This document shows positions 22,731-35,535 of a stretch of DNA of 64,000 nucleotides, piece by piece. The DNA is taken from positions 102,377,237-102,441,236 of the forward strand of contig CM046878.1 in NCBI GenBank assembly GCA_025667525.1. The letters are read 5' to 3'. The position numbers and the translations under genes are program-made. Within the stretch, counting starts at the first letter, position 1, and the number at the start of each line of letters is the position of its first letter. Under the pieces are notes generated by a model, which searched no databases, was not told the origin of the DNA, and was given only the letters and a program-made list of their open reading frames with translations. Source of the stretch: Glebionis coronaria (Eukaryota; Streptophyta; Magnoliopsida; Asterales; Asteraceae).

Positions 22731-22974
22731 AGAGAATCTACAATGCTTCAAGTCTTTCATGACTTGAAGCATTTATGGCCATCAATGCTAAAATTATCAA
22801 GACTTGAAATATTTATTATAAAGCTTGAAAGTAAAAAGCTATTGTTTCAAAGACTTGGCTAGTGTCAAGTCTTTCTTCCAAATTCTCTAACAAATCATTT
22901 CATTTAAAAAACTTTTGAAAAGATTTTTCAAATAGTAAAAAGTTTTTGCTCAAACTCCCCATTGCATATGCTCT
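22731..22974. repeat. Probable MITE with AGAG-NAT-NNNCAATG inverted ends
   Basis: AGAGAATCTACAATGCTTC at the left and, read on the minus strand, AGAGCATATGCAATGGGG at the right form imperfect inverted ends of a common plant MITE type. A local inverted repeat CTTCAAGTC/GACTTGAAG lies at 22746-22770. No clear target-site duplication. Confidence 0.4.
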
Positions 22975-23437
22975 AACAACCATTATCCATTATTTTTAAA
23001 TACTAAAAGCGCCATAATTGTCATTCAATCATTGTTGATAAAGTACTATTAAACTATTGTTTAATGCAACTTTTAGATTTAAATTGATTTAAATTAACTA
23101 ATTTAGCATAAACCAATAAACCATCCACTCAATCATTTGGTTACCCCAAAATCATAAAAAATGATTTATGATAAGCATGCCATAACCATAGTTGGTTATC
23201 ATGTTTTGGTTTTGATTCATTATTAAATCCTTAAACCATCTCCAGGGGCTTAGTGTCTTCTAGTTCTTGGAAAAACCAAGTTCAAGCATTGCTCATTGAA
23301 CATCTTAGGATGCAAGGAAGAGTCCCATAACGCTTAATGAATAGTACCATTTAGACCACGTACGTCAGAACTTAAAATAGTTCAAGTACTATACTATTAT
23401 GTTGTTAAGACTATTAAATGACTGATATTAATATGAG

Positions 23438-23677
23438 GGGTTTTGCTAAACTCTGCCCAGTGGGCTGAGCTTAGTGTGTATTTAATACACACAAACTTTC
23501 TTAATTTATCACAAATTGTATTAAATACACTTTAAATGAACCAATAATAATGTTTAAATATGGTATTTTACAAGTTCATTTAATGTGTATTTAATGTATT
23601 TTTTTGTTAATTAGGTAAATTTTTGTGTAATAAATGCACGTTAAAGTTTGCCTAGTGGGCATTGTTTAGCAAAACCA
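23438..23677. mobile_element. Mutator-like MITE, 240 bp, with 9-bp target-site duplication
   Basis: Inverted ends GGTTTTGCTAAACTCTGCCC and, from the right, GGTTTTGCTAAACAATGCCC. Flanked by TAATATGAG (23429-23437) and TAATAAGAG (23678-23686), a 9-bp duplication with one mismatch, the length made by Mutator-type transposases. No coding capacity. Confidence 0.75.
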
Positions 23678-23696
23678 TAATAAGAGTTATTGATAA

Positions 23697-23745
23697 CTCG
23701 TAGGGTACCCGCGCGATGCGGCGGCGGGAACCCTAAAAAAATATT
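23697..23745 (-). mobile_element. Helitron 3' terminus on the minus strand
   Basis: On the minus strand the end reads GCCGCATCGCGCGGGTACCC then TACGAG, with T next. This matches the 3' hairpins at 19.8 and 21.2 kb except that the final CTAG is CGAG. The element body extends to the right, but its 5' TC end could not be fixed in the AT-rich sequence. Confidence 0.55.
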
Positions 23746-26700
23746 ATGGTTAAAAAATGTTGAACTATATCCGCAAGATGTCACACGCCAAATACTTATA
23801 AAGTGTAACAATCGAAAGATAAAATTTCTACTCTTCTCGTAAGATTTCTCGATACGCAACGATTGAAGTGTACACCCCGTCTTTATTAAAAAATTTGACA
23901 AGCTTTAATAACACTTTTTTCGTCGAAAACGTATTGTCGTCGAAAATTTACATGTATCGTCGTCAAAAGTGTGTTGGCCGACAACGTATTGTCACGTCGA
24001 AAACTTTACATGTAGTATAAACTATATGCGTAAGTACACATACGTGTGTTTCAAAAACACACCATTTTTTTTTCTTATGGTACATAGACTTGACGTCAAA
24101 ACATTTTGTATTCTATTTTTCTCAAATTTTACATCAACGAGTCGTGTTAAAAAAAATTAATGCTGAAAATTATAAACTGTATTGATTTTAGCATCCTTTT
24201 ATTCATAAATTATTGTTTTTAATATGAAATTTGTTTTATTCTCAATTATAATTATGAAACTGAATTTAAAATAATATCTAATGATGAATTAAAATATTAT
24301 CTATTTGTCATCAAGAGGTAGGAGTAGGTTGTTTTGAGCTTTGGTTGTGTTGTAACAATAAATGTAAATTAATTACATTGACATATATTACTTGTACCAT
24401 GTGTTATATATATAGGAAGATTGGTTGATTGGGTATTTTAAATATAGTATTTAATTCTTCTGTTATAATTTTATGTTTCAAGTTTTTATTTTTGTTAAAT
24501 AAGCTTATTTTGTTTGTACCATGTGTTATTAATGTTGTAAGTTGAAAATTTAAGTATGTATACATTTTTAATTTTTAAAATGTTTTATAAAGGAGTTAGA
24601 TATTAATTAGTATTAATAGTTTTAATTTTCAAATATGTATACATTTTTAAGTACTAATTGATTTTAGTGTGAGTAATAAATTCTTTTGTATGCTTTAATT
24701 GATTTCTAATGTTGTTTGTAAAATCGTAGATGATGCACAAATTCATGTAAATTAATTTTTCAAGTATTTTGTAATTAGAAACCCTAAATATTTTATATGT
24801 AATACATATGTAATACAAATGACATGTTAAGTTTTTGTTGGACAAATTGTTTTGTTGAACATTTTTTGACAATAATTTCATGTATGGTGATGACTTTGAG
24901 TTAAACAACTCAAAACAATAATTCACGAATAGAAAAAAGAATTGCTAACATGTATGAAAGTTCATTTTATTTCTGTAATACTTTCTCTTTGTTGTGATCA
25001 AAGGCTAAAATACTTAGTAATATATATTAAAATGGTGTTTTGACCAAATATACTATACAACTACAGACACGTAAAATTTAATGTACAAAAGAATTTGAAA
25101 GAAAATAGAAAATTAATTATTGATGGTATGTTGATTAATTAGGCCTAAAATTTTATTTTGTAAATATATATACTCTTTTAATTAAGTGTCAATTTGTCTT
25201 TAAGTTTGACATCTCCAAAAACAATACAATCATTCTTAAAAAAAACATATCTCTCACTCACTTTTAAACCATAAAACGCAACCTTTCTCTAGTCCATCAA
25301 AAGCATAGTGCTTCTCAACCGGTTTATTGCGGGTCAAAGCACCATCATCGCCAGATGATAACGTCGACGATTACCAACATCGTCAATGAACCGTGTAAAT
25401 TGGTTTACATGTTTTATGCTTAGGGTTTGTCTAAATTGATTTGGAGGGAAAATGCAAATGATGGTATGTATCGAGATATGTTTGCAAGGAAAAGAAGAAA
25501 AATCTAGGTTGGAGTGGTTTCTACTATGGGTTGTTTAGGTTGTACAAAATGTTGAAAGGGTGAATTAGTTGTAGTATTAATTATGTTTCATATAAAGTAT
25601 TATGTATTAGTATGTATTCATTTTTCGTAAATATAATTATGCTTGTTTTGGTTGTAAATTATGCATAAAAAGATGTAAGTTGAAATTTTAAACATTCTAT
25701 AAATAACATCCCAAAATGCTTTATAAGGAAGTATGATATTTCTTAAGTAAATCATATTCAATTTTATAACTTGTGATTGTAGTAATATGTCTTTTTTCTT
25801 TTTGATTAGTGTCAACAACTTCAAAAATCTGTTAACTTAGAAGAAATCTAAGGAAATTTGGTAGTTTTTCTTTAAATATCACATTTTGTTTTCATTGTAT
25901 GTAATTGGCTATTTTTAACAATATATTCAGTAAACTCATATAATCATGGATGGAGATAGGGGGGTGTCCCGTGGGTGCGTATGACACATATGAATTTTTT
26001 CGATTTAATGTTAATTTTTGAAAAAAAACACCGATTTTTTCCAAATATATCTTAAATGCACCCGGTGCTTTGAAATGAGTTTCCGGTCTTATTTAGTAAT
26101 ATATTTATTAAAATTAAACTCTATTAGGTTATAAGGTTTTAAAAAATTTGTGCCCTCAATCATATTTTGTTATGGCTCAGTCCTTGCATATAACGTCACC
26201 ATTTGACATTACTAACCAACTATATATAGAGGTAAGTTATTTATGACATTTATATTAAGATTAAAGGATTCCTATAGTCGTTATTTTTAATTAAAATTAG
26301 CATGATCTTCGCACAAAGCGTGGTTCAAAGACGGATGCTACTTAACGTTTTTTAGTTTACAAGATAGTAGTCATAGAATCACAACAATAAAAAATGTGAT
26401 CGGAAAAATTTTTTCGTCAAATTTTTTTTTATAAAGTATCCATCATCGTATGCATTTTTTAAGTTTTATATCCCAATAACAATAAGATCTTACCATATAT
26501 GTTAGCTTTTACAAAAAGCTGTCTCAATGTCGGTGGTTACAACTCGACGAAATTGAAAACAAAAATTAATGCTAGCAGTTACAATTTAGAATTCAAAACA
26601 AGTTTTTTTTGTCTAAATTTTAAATCTTTCTATTTATAAAAAATCTTAAATACATTATAAGGTAGTAAAAATAGATATGCAATCACTTGCAAATGTATTC

Positions 26701-27093
26701 AACTTACTGTGACAATCGTCAAATTTTCATCTTGAATTCCCTTATTATTGTTAATATTGAGCTTTGAACTTTATGGATCCTACAATTGAGAAGTTATATC
26801 ATTTATATGACATATCATATGTATTAAATTTTTTATGAGTCCATTGTGTGCTTTTATCATTTTAAAGTATCCGTGTCATTCATCATTCGTACATTATACC
26901 AACATTATCATATTTTGTAAAGCTAATATATATGATATTATCATATCTTGTATAAACAAACGTTAGACGTGATGTTTATCTAACATATGAGGTTGTTCCG
27001 TACACAAGTCAGAGAAATGAATAATGTGTGCAAGAAACAACTCATAAAGATATGATTTAAAGGATTCTATTGACTTCAAGATAAGAGACTAAC
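23746..27093. other. AT-rich sequence without recognisable genes
   Basis: More than 3 kb without a convincing gene. ORFs of 60-90 codons on both strands are AT-rich chance frames. Part of it may be the body of the minus-strand Helitron ending at 23697. A less AT-poor patch at about 25260-25560 could be a captured fragment, but no domain is readable. Confidence 0.5.
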
Positions 27094-29614
27094 TGTAACA
27101 TCCCACTTTGATAAGTGGACCGTACGTGTATTTATGGCGTGTCATCAAATCATGCAAGGCAATGTATTAAACATTAACTGACCATAACGGAAATACCGGA
27201 ATCAAACATCGGTAATCCGAACTTGAGCTCAAATATAAAAGATTAAGTACTGAAGGAAAAAGGACGAAACAATGTCCAAACAACCAAAGTAATGTATGAG
27301 TGCATAAAATAAAGGAGACTGGATATCTCCCATCCAATGCACGTACTCTCTCAGAAGTCCTAAGAGCGTCCCTGTGTACCTGCCGTTTGGAACATGAAAG
27401 GAAAACTACGGCTGAGCATGACGCCCAGTGAACGGATATAAAGCATGATACAAATGTACTTGAATGGAACAGATAACAAATACTGAAGCTATAACTGATA
27501 TGTAAAATAGGGGAAAGCTGTGTATAATCTGAGAAATCTGATTTATAAGTAATAATGCTGAATTATTAACTGTTAAATCTGAAAATATGCATTTACTGTA
27601 TTTTAATTGGCAAGAGCTTATATAGGTCATGTGTTGTAACAACTGTTGCATGAATAACTGGAGGGGTGACCTCGTCATGCTGTAGAGGGGTGACCTCTAA
27701 CTAATGTGTTGGGTGGAGGGATCAACTCCAATGTGAAGGATGTAGAGCACACATCACATTCACCTGATAATTGTAACTGATAGCCTAAAACATGTACCGG
27801 GGAAAACATTTGGCTGCAGACGGGGAATCCTAATCATGCATAGAAGGAAGTCCTTACTGAAGGACGGGAAATCCGTACCTCGTGTCTAGTAACTGACTGA
27901 GATCAACTTACAGAAGGTCTAATCTGATTTCACGCGAGCTACATGAATAAAGGACGCGAATAAGTTAACTGATATCCGTTTACTTTACTGATTTTAACCG
28001 TGCTAGTTTAATTTATATATTCTTGAAATATTGTAAGTGCATAAACTGATAACTCTGAGTGTTCTAATATTTCTGATTAACGTATTCATGTTCTACTATA
28101 AATTACGGCATAACACGTATTCTAACGTTATAATATTTCTATATTTGGTAACCTGCTAAAAATAGAAAGTTTCCTAAATTAGACAGCTCCAAAAATAATA
28201 AAATCATTTAATTATATTATACCCGTTTAAATTTTATAAAACTAGTTTAACATTATAAATTTAATTTACTAATTAAATCATTAAAACATTTATTTATAAA
28301 AGTGATAAAATAAGGTATAATTAAATCTTCGTTTTTATCTTTTAAATATAAACCCGAGCCTACCGAGATACTCCTTCTCGGTCGCACTAAAACAAGCCAC
28401 CAATACTACATAAATTCATAACTGGATTAGTGACAAAAGTTTATGTCGCTAACCATTGCTATCTGTCGCTAAAACCTGTGACTAATTCTGTCCCAAACTG
28501 TTATATAAAACTGCGACATAAAATTACTGTCGCTAAACTGTCGCTAATTTCATATTTAATCCATCCATTTCTATCCTGGAATTACCCACTACTTAACTAT
28601 GTTTTCCCACTGGTTTTTGTGAAGTTCCCACTGTTTTAAACCAACCAAACACCCCCTTAAATATTTTAACCCCCGGCGGGGTGTGTTTGGCTGCGAATGT
28701 TGGAACACAGCCCTGAGCCGCCCCTGTGTGGGTCATGGCCGGGCAGGGAAAAGGACCACCGAGACCTCTTTGGTCTCGGTCTCATGAACCAACATCAAAC
28801 CCGAGTCAAAAAAAATGCATACCCCCTGTTGGGGTTGTTTTTGCTCGCGGCTGGGCCAAAGAGAACACCACCGAGACATGGTGATGTCTCGGCTGCTCAC
28901 ACCAACACCCACCGAGAGTCTATGACTCCCGTTTTTTCTTGAAACCACCAAATAACCCGATACCCTTGTTTGGTTATTATATGTTTAGCCATTTAAAACT
29001 CATTTGATTAAACCAATAACGTAATGATTCGTGATAATACCACGAAATAAAAAGGAAAGATGATACCGTTATATATTTGCTAGGGAATGAAGAACATACA
29101 CGAGTTTCTTGAAGTAAAACAAAGCTGAATCCTTTTTTTGTCTTATACCCGGCGGCCACACACATAAGGGGTGAAACCCTAATTTTTTTTTTGTTTTGTA
29201 AAATGAAATGGCAAATACCCACTTTTGGTGTTTTTGCAAACCGGGCTAGGCCAAAAGCCAATAATATATTTTGTTTAAAAACCGGCCCCCTTTTTATAAT
29301 ACATAATTTTCATTTGTTTTTCGACATAAAAATCTATTCACGTAATCTCGTATTTGTTTCTCGTGTTTTAATCCACGACGAAATAATCTTTTCTGAACTA
29401 TAATTAATATATACGTAATACATACGTAATGTTTTTATGAACTTAATTTCTAAAACTTAATAATTATTTCCTGAATAATTATTATTTATAATATTTAACT
29501 TAAACTGAGCCTGAGTATTTACTGGAGACTGCGTATTTACTGTTTATGTTTAATTAACTTAAAGCTGAGACTACGCATATTTAATATTCTAGGATTTTAA
29601 ATACAGGTTATACA
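27094..29614 (-). repeat. Solo LTR of the Tekay-like gypsy family, 2,521 bp
   Basis: On the minus strand it starts TGTATAACC (29614) with the family's ATTTAAAATCCTAGAATATT region, and ends GGGATGTTACA (27094), paralleling 8601-11271 throughout. The flanks are CTAAC (27089-27093) and CCAAC (29615-29619), a 5-bp duplication with one mismatch. With no PBS or internal region on either side, this is a solo LTR left by recombination between the two LTRs of a former full element. Confidence 0.85.
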
Positions 29615-30422
29615 CCAACGATCTAATAACAATTAGATGAAAGTTAGAACATGTGTCAATATGATTAAAAGACTACTTAACAGTATATATATAGCATTCA
29701 AATTAAGAAACACTTGTTGTTTCGATTTAGTCATGTAAGAGCTTGGACTAAATTGTAAACACAAGGGTAAAATATCCACATGTCGTGAGATTGGACATGG
29801 ATTATTTTGTAGTCTCTTAAGATGAACAATTCCTGGAATGATATAAAATACATAGAGTAATCTTATACTACTAGAGTAATAAATATTTATGTATTCTTGG
29901 AATTACATAAATAGACATAGTAGTAAATTAACTTGCAAAGACTAATGAAACCTAGTGGTGTTCATGATTACTTTAGTTATACATGTTTATGATTTCTTTA
30001 TGAAGTCACAAACATAAAATCTTGAAATACGTATAATATAAAGTAAGGCGTTAATGTATATCTCTTTTTCGCTAAGACATATAGATGGAGTCTTTTTCAA
30101 ATGACTTAAAACGAATAATGGAATTATAACTTTTTATGTCTTAAAGACATGGAAATGAAGTGACTTTGTATTAAGAGTACTTGAGTTATAAAGCATGCAA
30201 AATGGCTAGGAAAATCTATTATACCATTAAGATGATTTAGTTGGTATATAGGTAAGCCGAAAAATATATATTTATTTAAATATTGTTAGATTGACTTACA
30301 ATATTAACTCTAATGAATTACAACATAATTATGATATGTTCATTAGGAGAATCGAACTCTCAATATGATGATTGATTCAAGATAACTATATCTTCCTTTC
30401 TTCCAAAAGATATCAAGGTTAG
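29615..30422. other. No recognisable gene
   Basis: AT-rich sequence between the solo LTR and the Cassandra element. No domain or terminal structure was readable. Confidence 0.5.
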
Positions 30423-30549
30423 TGTGACACCCCAAGCAAATCCTACATCGGCTGTGGCCAGGAGAGATCTTGGTTCATAAGATAACATTCGCCTTACCAT
30501 GACACAACACGATTTGTGGTCTACTGCAAGTGGGGTTCTTAGGTGCTGG

Positions 30550-30612
30550 CAGTTAAACGTGCTCATGTGAGAGTATTACTGGATTGGGTGACCTAGCGGG
30601 AAGTACTCACAT
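30550..30612 (+). other. 5S-rRNA-like segment, 5' LTR copy
   Basis: CAGTTAAACGTGCTCATGTG, then GAGAGTATTACTGGATTGGG and TGACCTAGCGGGAAGTACTC, follow plant 5S rRNA from the box A region through box C to the 3' side. In Cassandra elements this segment carries the Pol III internal promoter. Point changes in box A (AAACG for AAGCG) may weaken this copy. Confidence 0.85.
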
Positions 30613-30902
30613 GAGGGCCACAAAGCAAAGCCGTGAGCCTGCGGGCAAAGCGAACAATATTGTGGTCTGAGTAGTTGAGATGTTACACGTGGTATCAGAG
30701 CCACTCCTGAACTGTTCGGGATGATGGGGAAAACCTCATCGAGGACGATGAGTCCCTAAAGGGGGGGGGGGGTTATTGTGACACCCTAGGCAAATCCCAC
30801 ATCGGCTCTGGCCAGGAGAGATCTTGGTTCATAAGATAACATTCGCCTTACCATTACACAACGCGTTTGTGGTCTACTGCAAGTGGGGTTCTTAGGAACT
30901 GG

Positions 30903-30966
30903 CAGTTAAGCGTGCTCATGTGAGAATAGTACTTGCTTGGGTGACCTGGCGAGATGTACTCACATA
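30903..30966 (+). other. 5S-rRNA-like segment, 3' LTR copy
   Basis: The same 5S-like stretch in the 3' LTR. It keeps CAGTTAAGCGTGCT, closer to genuine plant 5S rRNA than the 5' LTR copy, but has GCGAGATGTAC where the other has GCGGGAAGTAC. It is not a functional 5S gene: the first half and the 3' end are missing or diverged. Confidence 0.85.
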
Positions 30967-31040
30967 AGGGCCACAAAGCAAAGCCGTGAGCCTGCGGGCA
31001 AAGCGGACAATATTGTGGTCTGAGTAGGCGGGATGTTACA

Positions 31041-33699
31041 GTTAAAAAGTTGAGTATGACTCAGACTAAGAAGATTAATAAGATAACATTATATATGGAG
31101 TGTGATGAATCACGTTATGTCTTAAAAATGAAGTTCATAATTTGTTAAACTACTTATGAAGTGAGTTGTTAGTAAACAAAGAGTTAGGAACTGTCATTGT
31201 GGTTTGTAAAGTCCCAGTAGATAACATTGGAGTGTTGATCTATTTACTATGTATTTAAAAATTAACTTTTAAATTACTAAAAGCAAGTGGGAGTTTTGAT
31301 CTTGAAAAGATAAAATTACAAGATACATAATCTTCTGAAATACAATAGTAATTATCATGAGGTAGGCATGTAAATGGTAACCCTCAAGATAAAGGAATTT
31401 AAGTCACAGGTTCGCAAGGATATCTCGGATATGCGATTAATATGCTGAGAATTACGAGTTACTAATAATCATTATGATTTATTACCAAATATTGACTTGG
31501 ATAAACTACTCATACTATGAATGTTATAGATGTTGTCCAACAAGATAATCAAATTTAGATTTGCTTTATCTTAAATAGTTTGACTAGAAATTATAGATAC
31601 GATAAGGGGTTAATAATTGATCCTCATAAAACCTAACTGGTGATTAGTTCTTGTTCGTGAGAATTGCATAGATAAAAGGTACGTAACCTAATTCGATTAA
31701 TTATGAATGTGTTATTATTGTGATCTTGTTAAATCGCTTCCGCTATTACGTGCTTTGATCTTTGCTTTTGTTATTATAATTGTTATGAACTTTATAAACC
31801 TTCAACTTGTACTAACCATGTGTTTTTAGAAAGGAATGTATATATTTTTGGGACTTATAAAAATCGGCTAACTAGACAACTTTGGGACACGAAATAAAAT
31901 AGTAAAAAAGTTGACGAAATGGAAAACTATAACATCGAGCATTTAACCACTAGTGTGAACTTTGTAACGTAACTTTCGGTTTTTATCTAAAAGTAACTAA
32001 TGACTCCTAAATCCGCGACCAAAGGTGACCACTTGGAGATGAATGCCTAGTGCATTCTGTCGAACACTTGGTGTTTACCAAGTGTGGCGCGCGGCTTGAC
32101 CAGACACCTTTGTGCCACTATTCGATCCACTAAACGAACAATTCACGCTAGACTCCGAACATGAAACTTGTAGACATCGCGACATAGTTCGTCGTCGTAT
32201 TTTTGTCCTGACTTGATATTCACTAACGAACCCACTATGATTTTTCAAAAACCGTGCCACAACCTATATTTATTACGTCAAGTAAAAATGATTATTTACT
32301 ATAATGAAAACGACTAAGTGTCAAACTTTAATAATTATTTTGAGCGTCTTAAAGACCAAACCAATGGGAGACCATTTTGTATAAAAGAAAATTCACTATG
32401 TCGAGATTCTAAAAACACGAGTTAAGTAAATTGTTGACTTATATCGAGACAAAAATATTGGGATCAAGTTGAACCTTTGACCATATTTTAACTTATTATA
32501 ATAAAATACAAATATTTTATTTAATTGAATATAAATGCAAGTACATTGTAAAGACGAAGTATTTATTTAATTGTGTTGTATGTTTAGCTTATATAGTCAT
32601 TTTTTGTTTAGGTTGCGGATAGGATTGACTTCGTTTGCGTGCATTGTTTTTGTGCCTAGTACTTGTTGACTTTATTTGACTATCATTTGAGGTGAGTTTC
32701 ATAGCCCTACTTTTAACTGTTTTTTTACTTCTTTTCGGAGTGAGACATTGCTTGATTTAAAGTATGAACACAAGTGCATTTACTCATTTATGTATTGGTC
32801 TATGTCCTGAATTAACCCAAGTTACTATTGCCCACTATCATGAACTGTTAATTATTTTGTAAGCGCGAATGTTATGGATAGATCTGTTGGGGTTGACACT
32901 CCTGTCCTTCTTGGTCTAACAGTAGTCAAGCGGGCACAATTTCATTTGAGTCAGATTACAGGTGTCTTAGACACTTGCATGGGCTACATTATATGATGAA
33001 ATTGCCAGTTGTGTTAAGGCTTCGGTGTCATGAGCTTAAACAATAATAAATGCATTTTTTGTGACTTTGTTTTGTTATATTGTCACCGGTGGTTGGAAAA
33101 TCTTGTGGTTCATTAAACAGTTCTTAACTAAACTTATGAACTTACCAACTTTATATTGACACTTAAGCAATGTTTTCTTAAATATTAAGACTGAAGATTC
33201 TATATGAGATCTCATGCATTGTCGTCATTTTCTATAAAAATCAAGATTATTTGTACTATTTAAAAATAATGTTATTTTATTTGTGACCAATTTTATCCTT
33301 CCTTGCTATGTCTAAACTTCTTATTTTATTACATGTAAGTAATCAATTTTACGCATGTCTCAATTAGAGGTCATTCTTTATTGATGTGTGTTATAATAAT
33401 TATGAGGTCACCACCTCTCATAATCATCATACATTTGGAGAGTGTAACACTTACTACTTCTTACAGATTTGCATAGTAAACTTTCTTATCCTATTAAATC
33501 TATAAATTTTTACCAAATTTGGTATTAATAAATTTGTATTAAAATAGTAAATTTAACTTAATAACCTCATATAACAAGATCTTACTCATTTATCTGTATG
33601 TTAATACTAATTCGTATTGTAAGAAATAGTAAGTGTCACACCCCAAATTATTGATACCCAAATAAATAATTTTTATATAATTTGCACCAAATTTTATAA
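31041..33699. other. No intact gene; possible LTR debris
   Basis: About 2.6 kb of AT-rich sequence. 32600-33060 has the moderate GC and phrasing of an old LTR, and TGTCACACCCC at 33634 is a typical LTR start. No partner LTR, PBS or pol was found, so I do not call an element. Confidence 0.4.
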
Positions 33700-34080
33700 G
33701 GGCTAATTACCCAAATAGATCACTTTTCAAGTGTATTTGTCAAAATACCCTAAGCTATTTTAAAGTTCCATAAATAGACCAAACGACCTCAAGCTACCTT
33801 ATGCTACGTTAAGCTACCCTAAGCAACTTTAAGCTACCTAAGCGACTTTAATTTTAAATTAATAAAATTACTATTCATCTAAAAAAAGTACTCTTTTTTG
33901 TGTAAGAAGTGTGTAAGGTACTTTTTTATGCGGCTTTATTTTTTTAATTAATTAAAATTTAATTTTATTATTATTTAAATCATTAAAAAACATTTTATAT
34001 TATTTAAACTTATTATTATTTTATGCAACTTTTTCCAAACTTATGCGACTGTACCTTGTACTATCTCTTTTATACAGTAT
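33700..34080 (+). repeat. Left long terminal inverted repeat with tandem 10-mers
   Basis: After the terminal GGGCTAATTACCCAAATAGA comes a run of six roughly 10-bp units of the form AAGCTACCTT/ATGCTACGTT (33791-33850), then AGTACTC...GTGTAAGG...TATGCGGCTTT. The same order appears on the minus strand at the right end. Subterminal short repeats of this sort often serve as transposase binding sites. Confidence 0.65.
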
Positions 34081-35213
34081 GTGAAATGACTAATTAGCTT
34101 ATAGTTAATTTTAATTTCACACACACATTAAACATCACCTATTACCCCATTAAACTCAATCCCCAAATCTACCCTTTCACACACACATTAAACCCACCCC
34201 TGGCAATCAATAGTTCATCCCCTTCATCCTAATCCTTACCCCATATTTACCCCAATTGTACCCGAATATTTATCTCCAGTTATAAAACTGTAAATCAAAG
34301 TTTTTAATCTGCATAATTAATATAGATACCCAATAATATTTACAAATATCGGGAACTATAAAAATCTATAACCCATTTTAAAAAGTCTAACTCAGTATTG
34401 ATTTCGGTTCTGAAACTTCACTTCTGGGAGAAAACAAGAACAACTCTTAACCGAAGAATTACAAATTTTGAATGTATCATATTTGCTTCATCTTCATATC
34501 TGTTTTTTTATTTGTTTAATTAGGCTTTTTATGTATCTAAGTTCATACATTTATTTAGTTATGCTATGTTTTTACATATTCTATTACTATAATACATATT
34601 AGATGAGTATGGGATTAATCTCCATTATCATGTATGAGTTTTAAATTTGCAATAAAGGTAAAGATGAATTGAGTATTCATTAACCAACTGATATACACTA
34701 AATGTTTGATGAAACGTGTAAACAATAAAAACGTTTGAAAAGTTAGATGGCTATAGTCAAAATTATTTTTTGGGTTATGTTGGGACTTATGGGATTATAA
34801 GAGAGCTTATTAGATGTATTAACACAATGTAGGAGATAGTTATGGGATTATATAAGTTCTGTGAGTTGTGTAAATATTCCCCTGCACCTCAGTTACTTCA
34901 ATCTTAGCATGAGTCTAGCTGGTTATTTATATAGGAGTAGGAAGGTCATAGGCTTAGACCAGTGATCTAAATGAAAGGATTTGACATTGTATTTTTAGTA
35001 AATTGGTTTCCAAGATTTAGAAATGGAAGGCAACCTAAAAAAAATAGTGAACTTTTAGATGTGATGTTTAGAGGTTTAGGTTCTTTGTGCTTTATTTATG
35101 CTTTGATTAACGCGCAGAATTAAGGTTTCCTTAAATGGAAATGGAATAAAGTTTGGTTTCTTTTTTGGGGGAAATAAAACATGAGTAATAGAGTGTGTAG
35201 CTTTGGTGACTTA

Positions 35214-35535
35214 TTTCAGCGTAAGAGCATAAGGTACAGTTGAGCCGTCGTGCTCGTGCCATGGTGAAAAGTGGTGCCAAATCACAGAATCACTACTTTT
35301 TCCCATAACACCAAAAAGTAGCTCCCTAGTATAGTTGTGGCGTTTTTCAAAAATAAAAAAGTGCATAACTGCGCGAGAACACGAAAAAGCAGGGGTAGGT
35401 ACAGTGGCTCGCGCCGTGGAGTGGCGTTTTTCGGGACCATCTAGGCTGGCTAGTACGGATCGAGACACGAAAACTCCACACTCAGTATGGCTCTCTCGTT
35501 TTGGGGGAAAACGCAGGGCACGGCGCACCGTACCC
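35214..35535. repeat. Possible Tourist-like MITE, interrupted at its right end
   Basis: A GC-richer patch with AAGGTACAGTTGAGCCGTCG at the left and the roughly complementary CGGCGCACCGTACC at the right. Its style (GGCTCGCGCCGTGG phrases) resembles the start of the Harbinger element at 43.97 kb. The LINE tail begins exactly at the right end, so the full end cannot be seen. Two overlapping ORFs (113 and 80 codons) here are chance. Confidence 0.35.

Larger units (their letters stand above)
30423..31040 (+). mobile_element. Complete Cassandra TRIM retrotransposon
   Basis: Two LTRs, 30423-30687 (265 bp) and 30777-31040 (264 bp), both start TGTGACACCC and end GATGTTACA. They enclose an 89-bp interior that begins with the primer-binding site TGGTATCAGAGCC (30690-30702, initiator Met tRNA) and ends in a purine tract including 12 G (30761-30772). 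The flanks GTTAG and GTTAA give a 5-bp duplication with one mismatch. It has no coding capacity and relies on other elements for its proteins. 5S-rRNA-like segments in both LTRs identify it as Cassandra. The LTRs are similar but carry many differences, so the insertion is not recent. Confidence 0.92.

Noticed and set aside
23746..27093. Captured genes in a minus-strand Helitron
   Set aside because: No exon with a readable domain and no certain 5' end; the composition is plain AT-rich.
28430..28951. Several ORFs of 69-81 codons on both strands
   Set aside because: They lie inside the solo LTR; the matching LTR at 8.6-11.3 kb does not preserve these frames.
30550..30966. True 5S rRNA genes
   Set aside because: Only the internal half of 5S is present, diverged, and placed inside two LTRs with PBS and PPT between them; this is Cassandra.
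33634..33700. LTR retrotransposon start (TGTCACACCCC)
   Set aside because: No second LTR, PBS or polypurine tract could be linked to it within the window.
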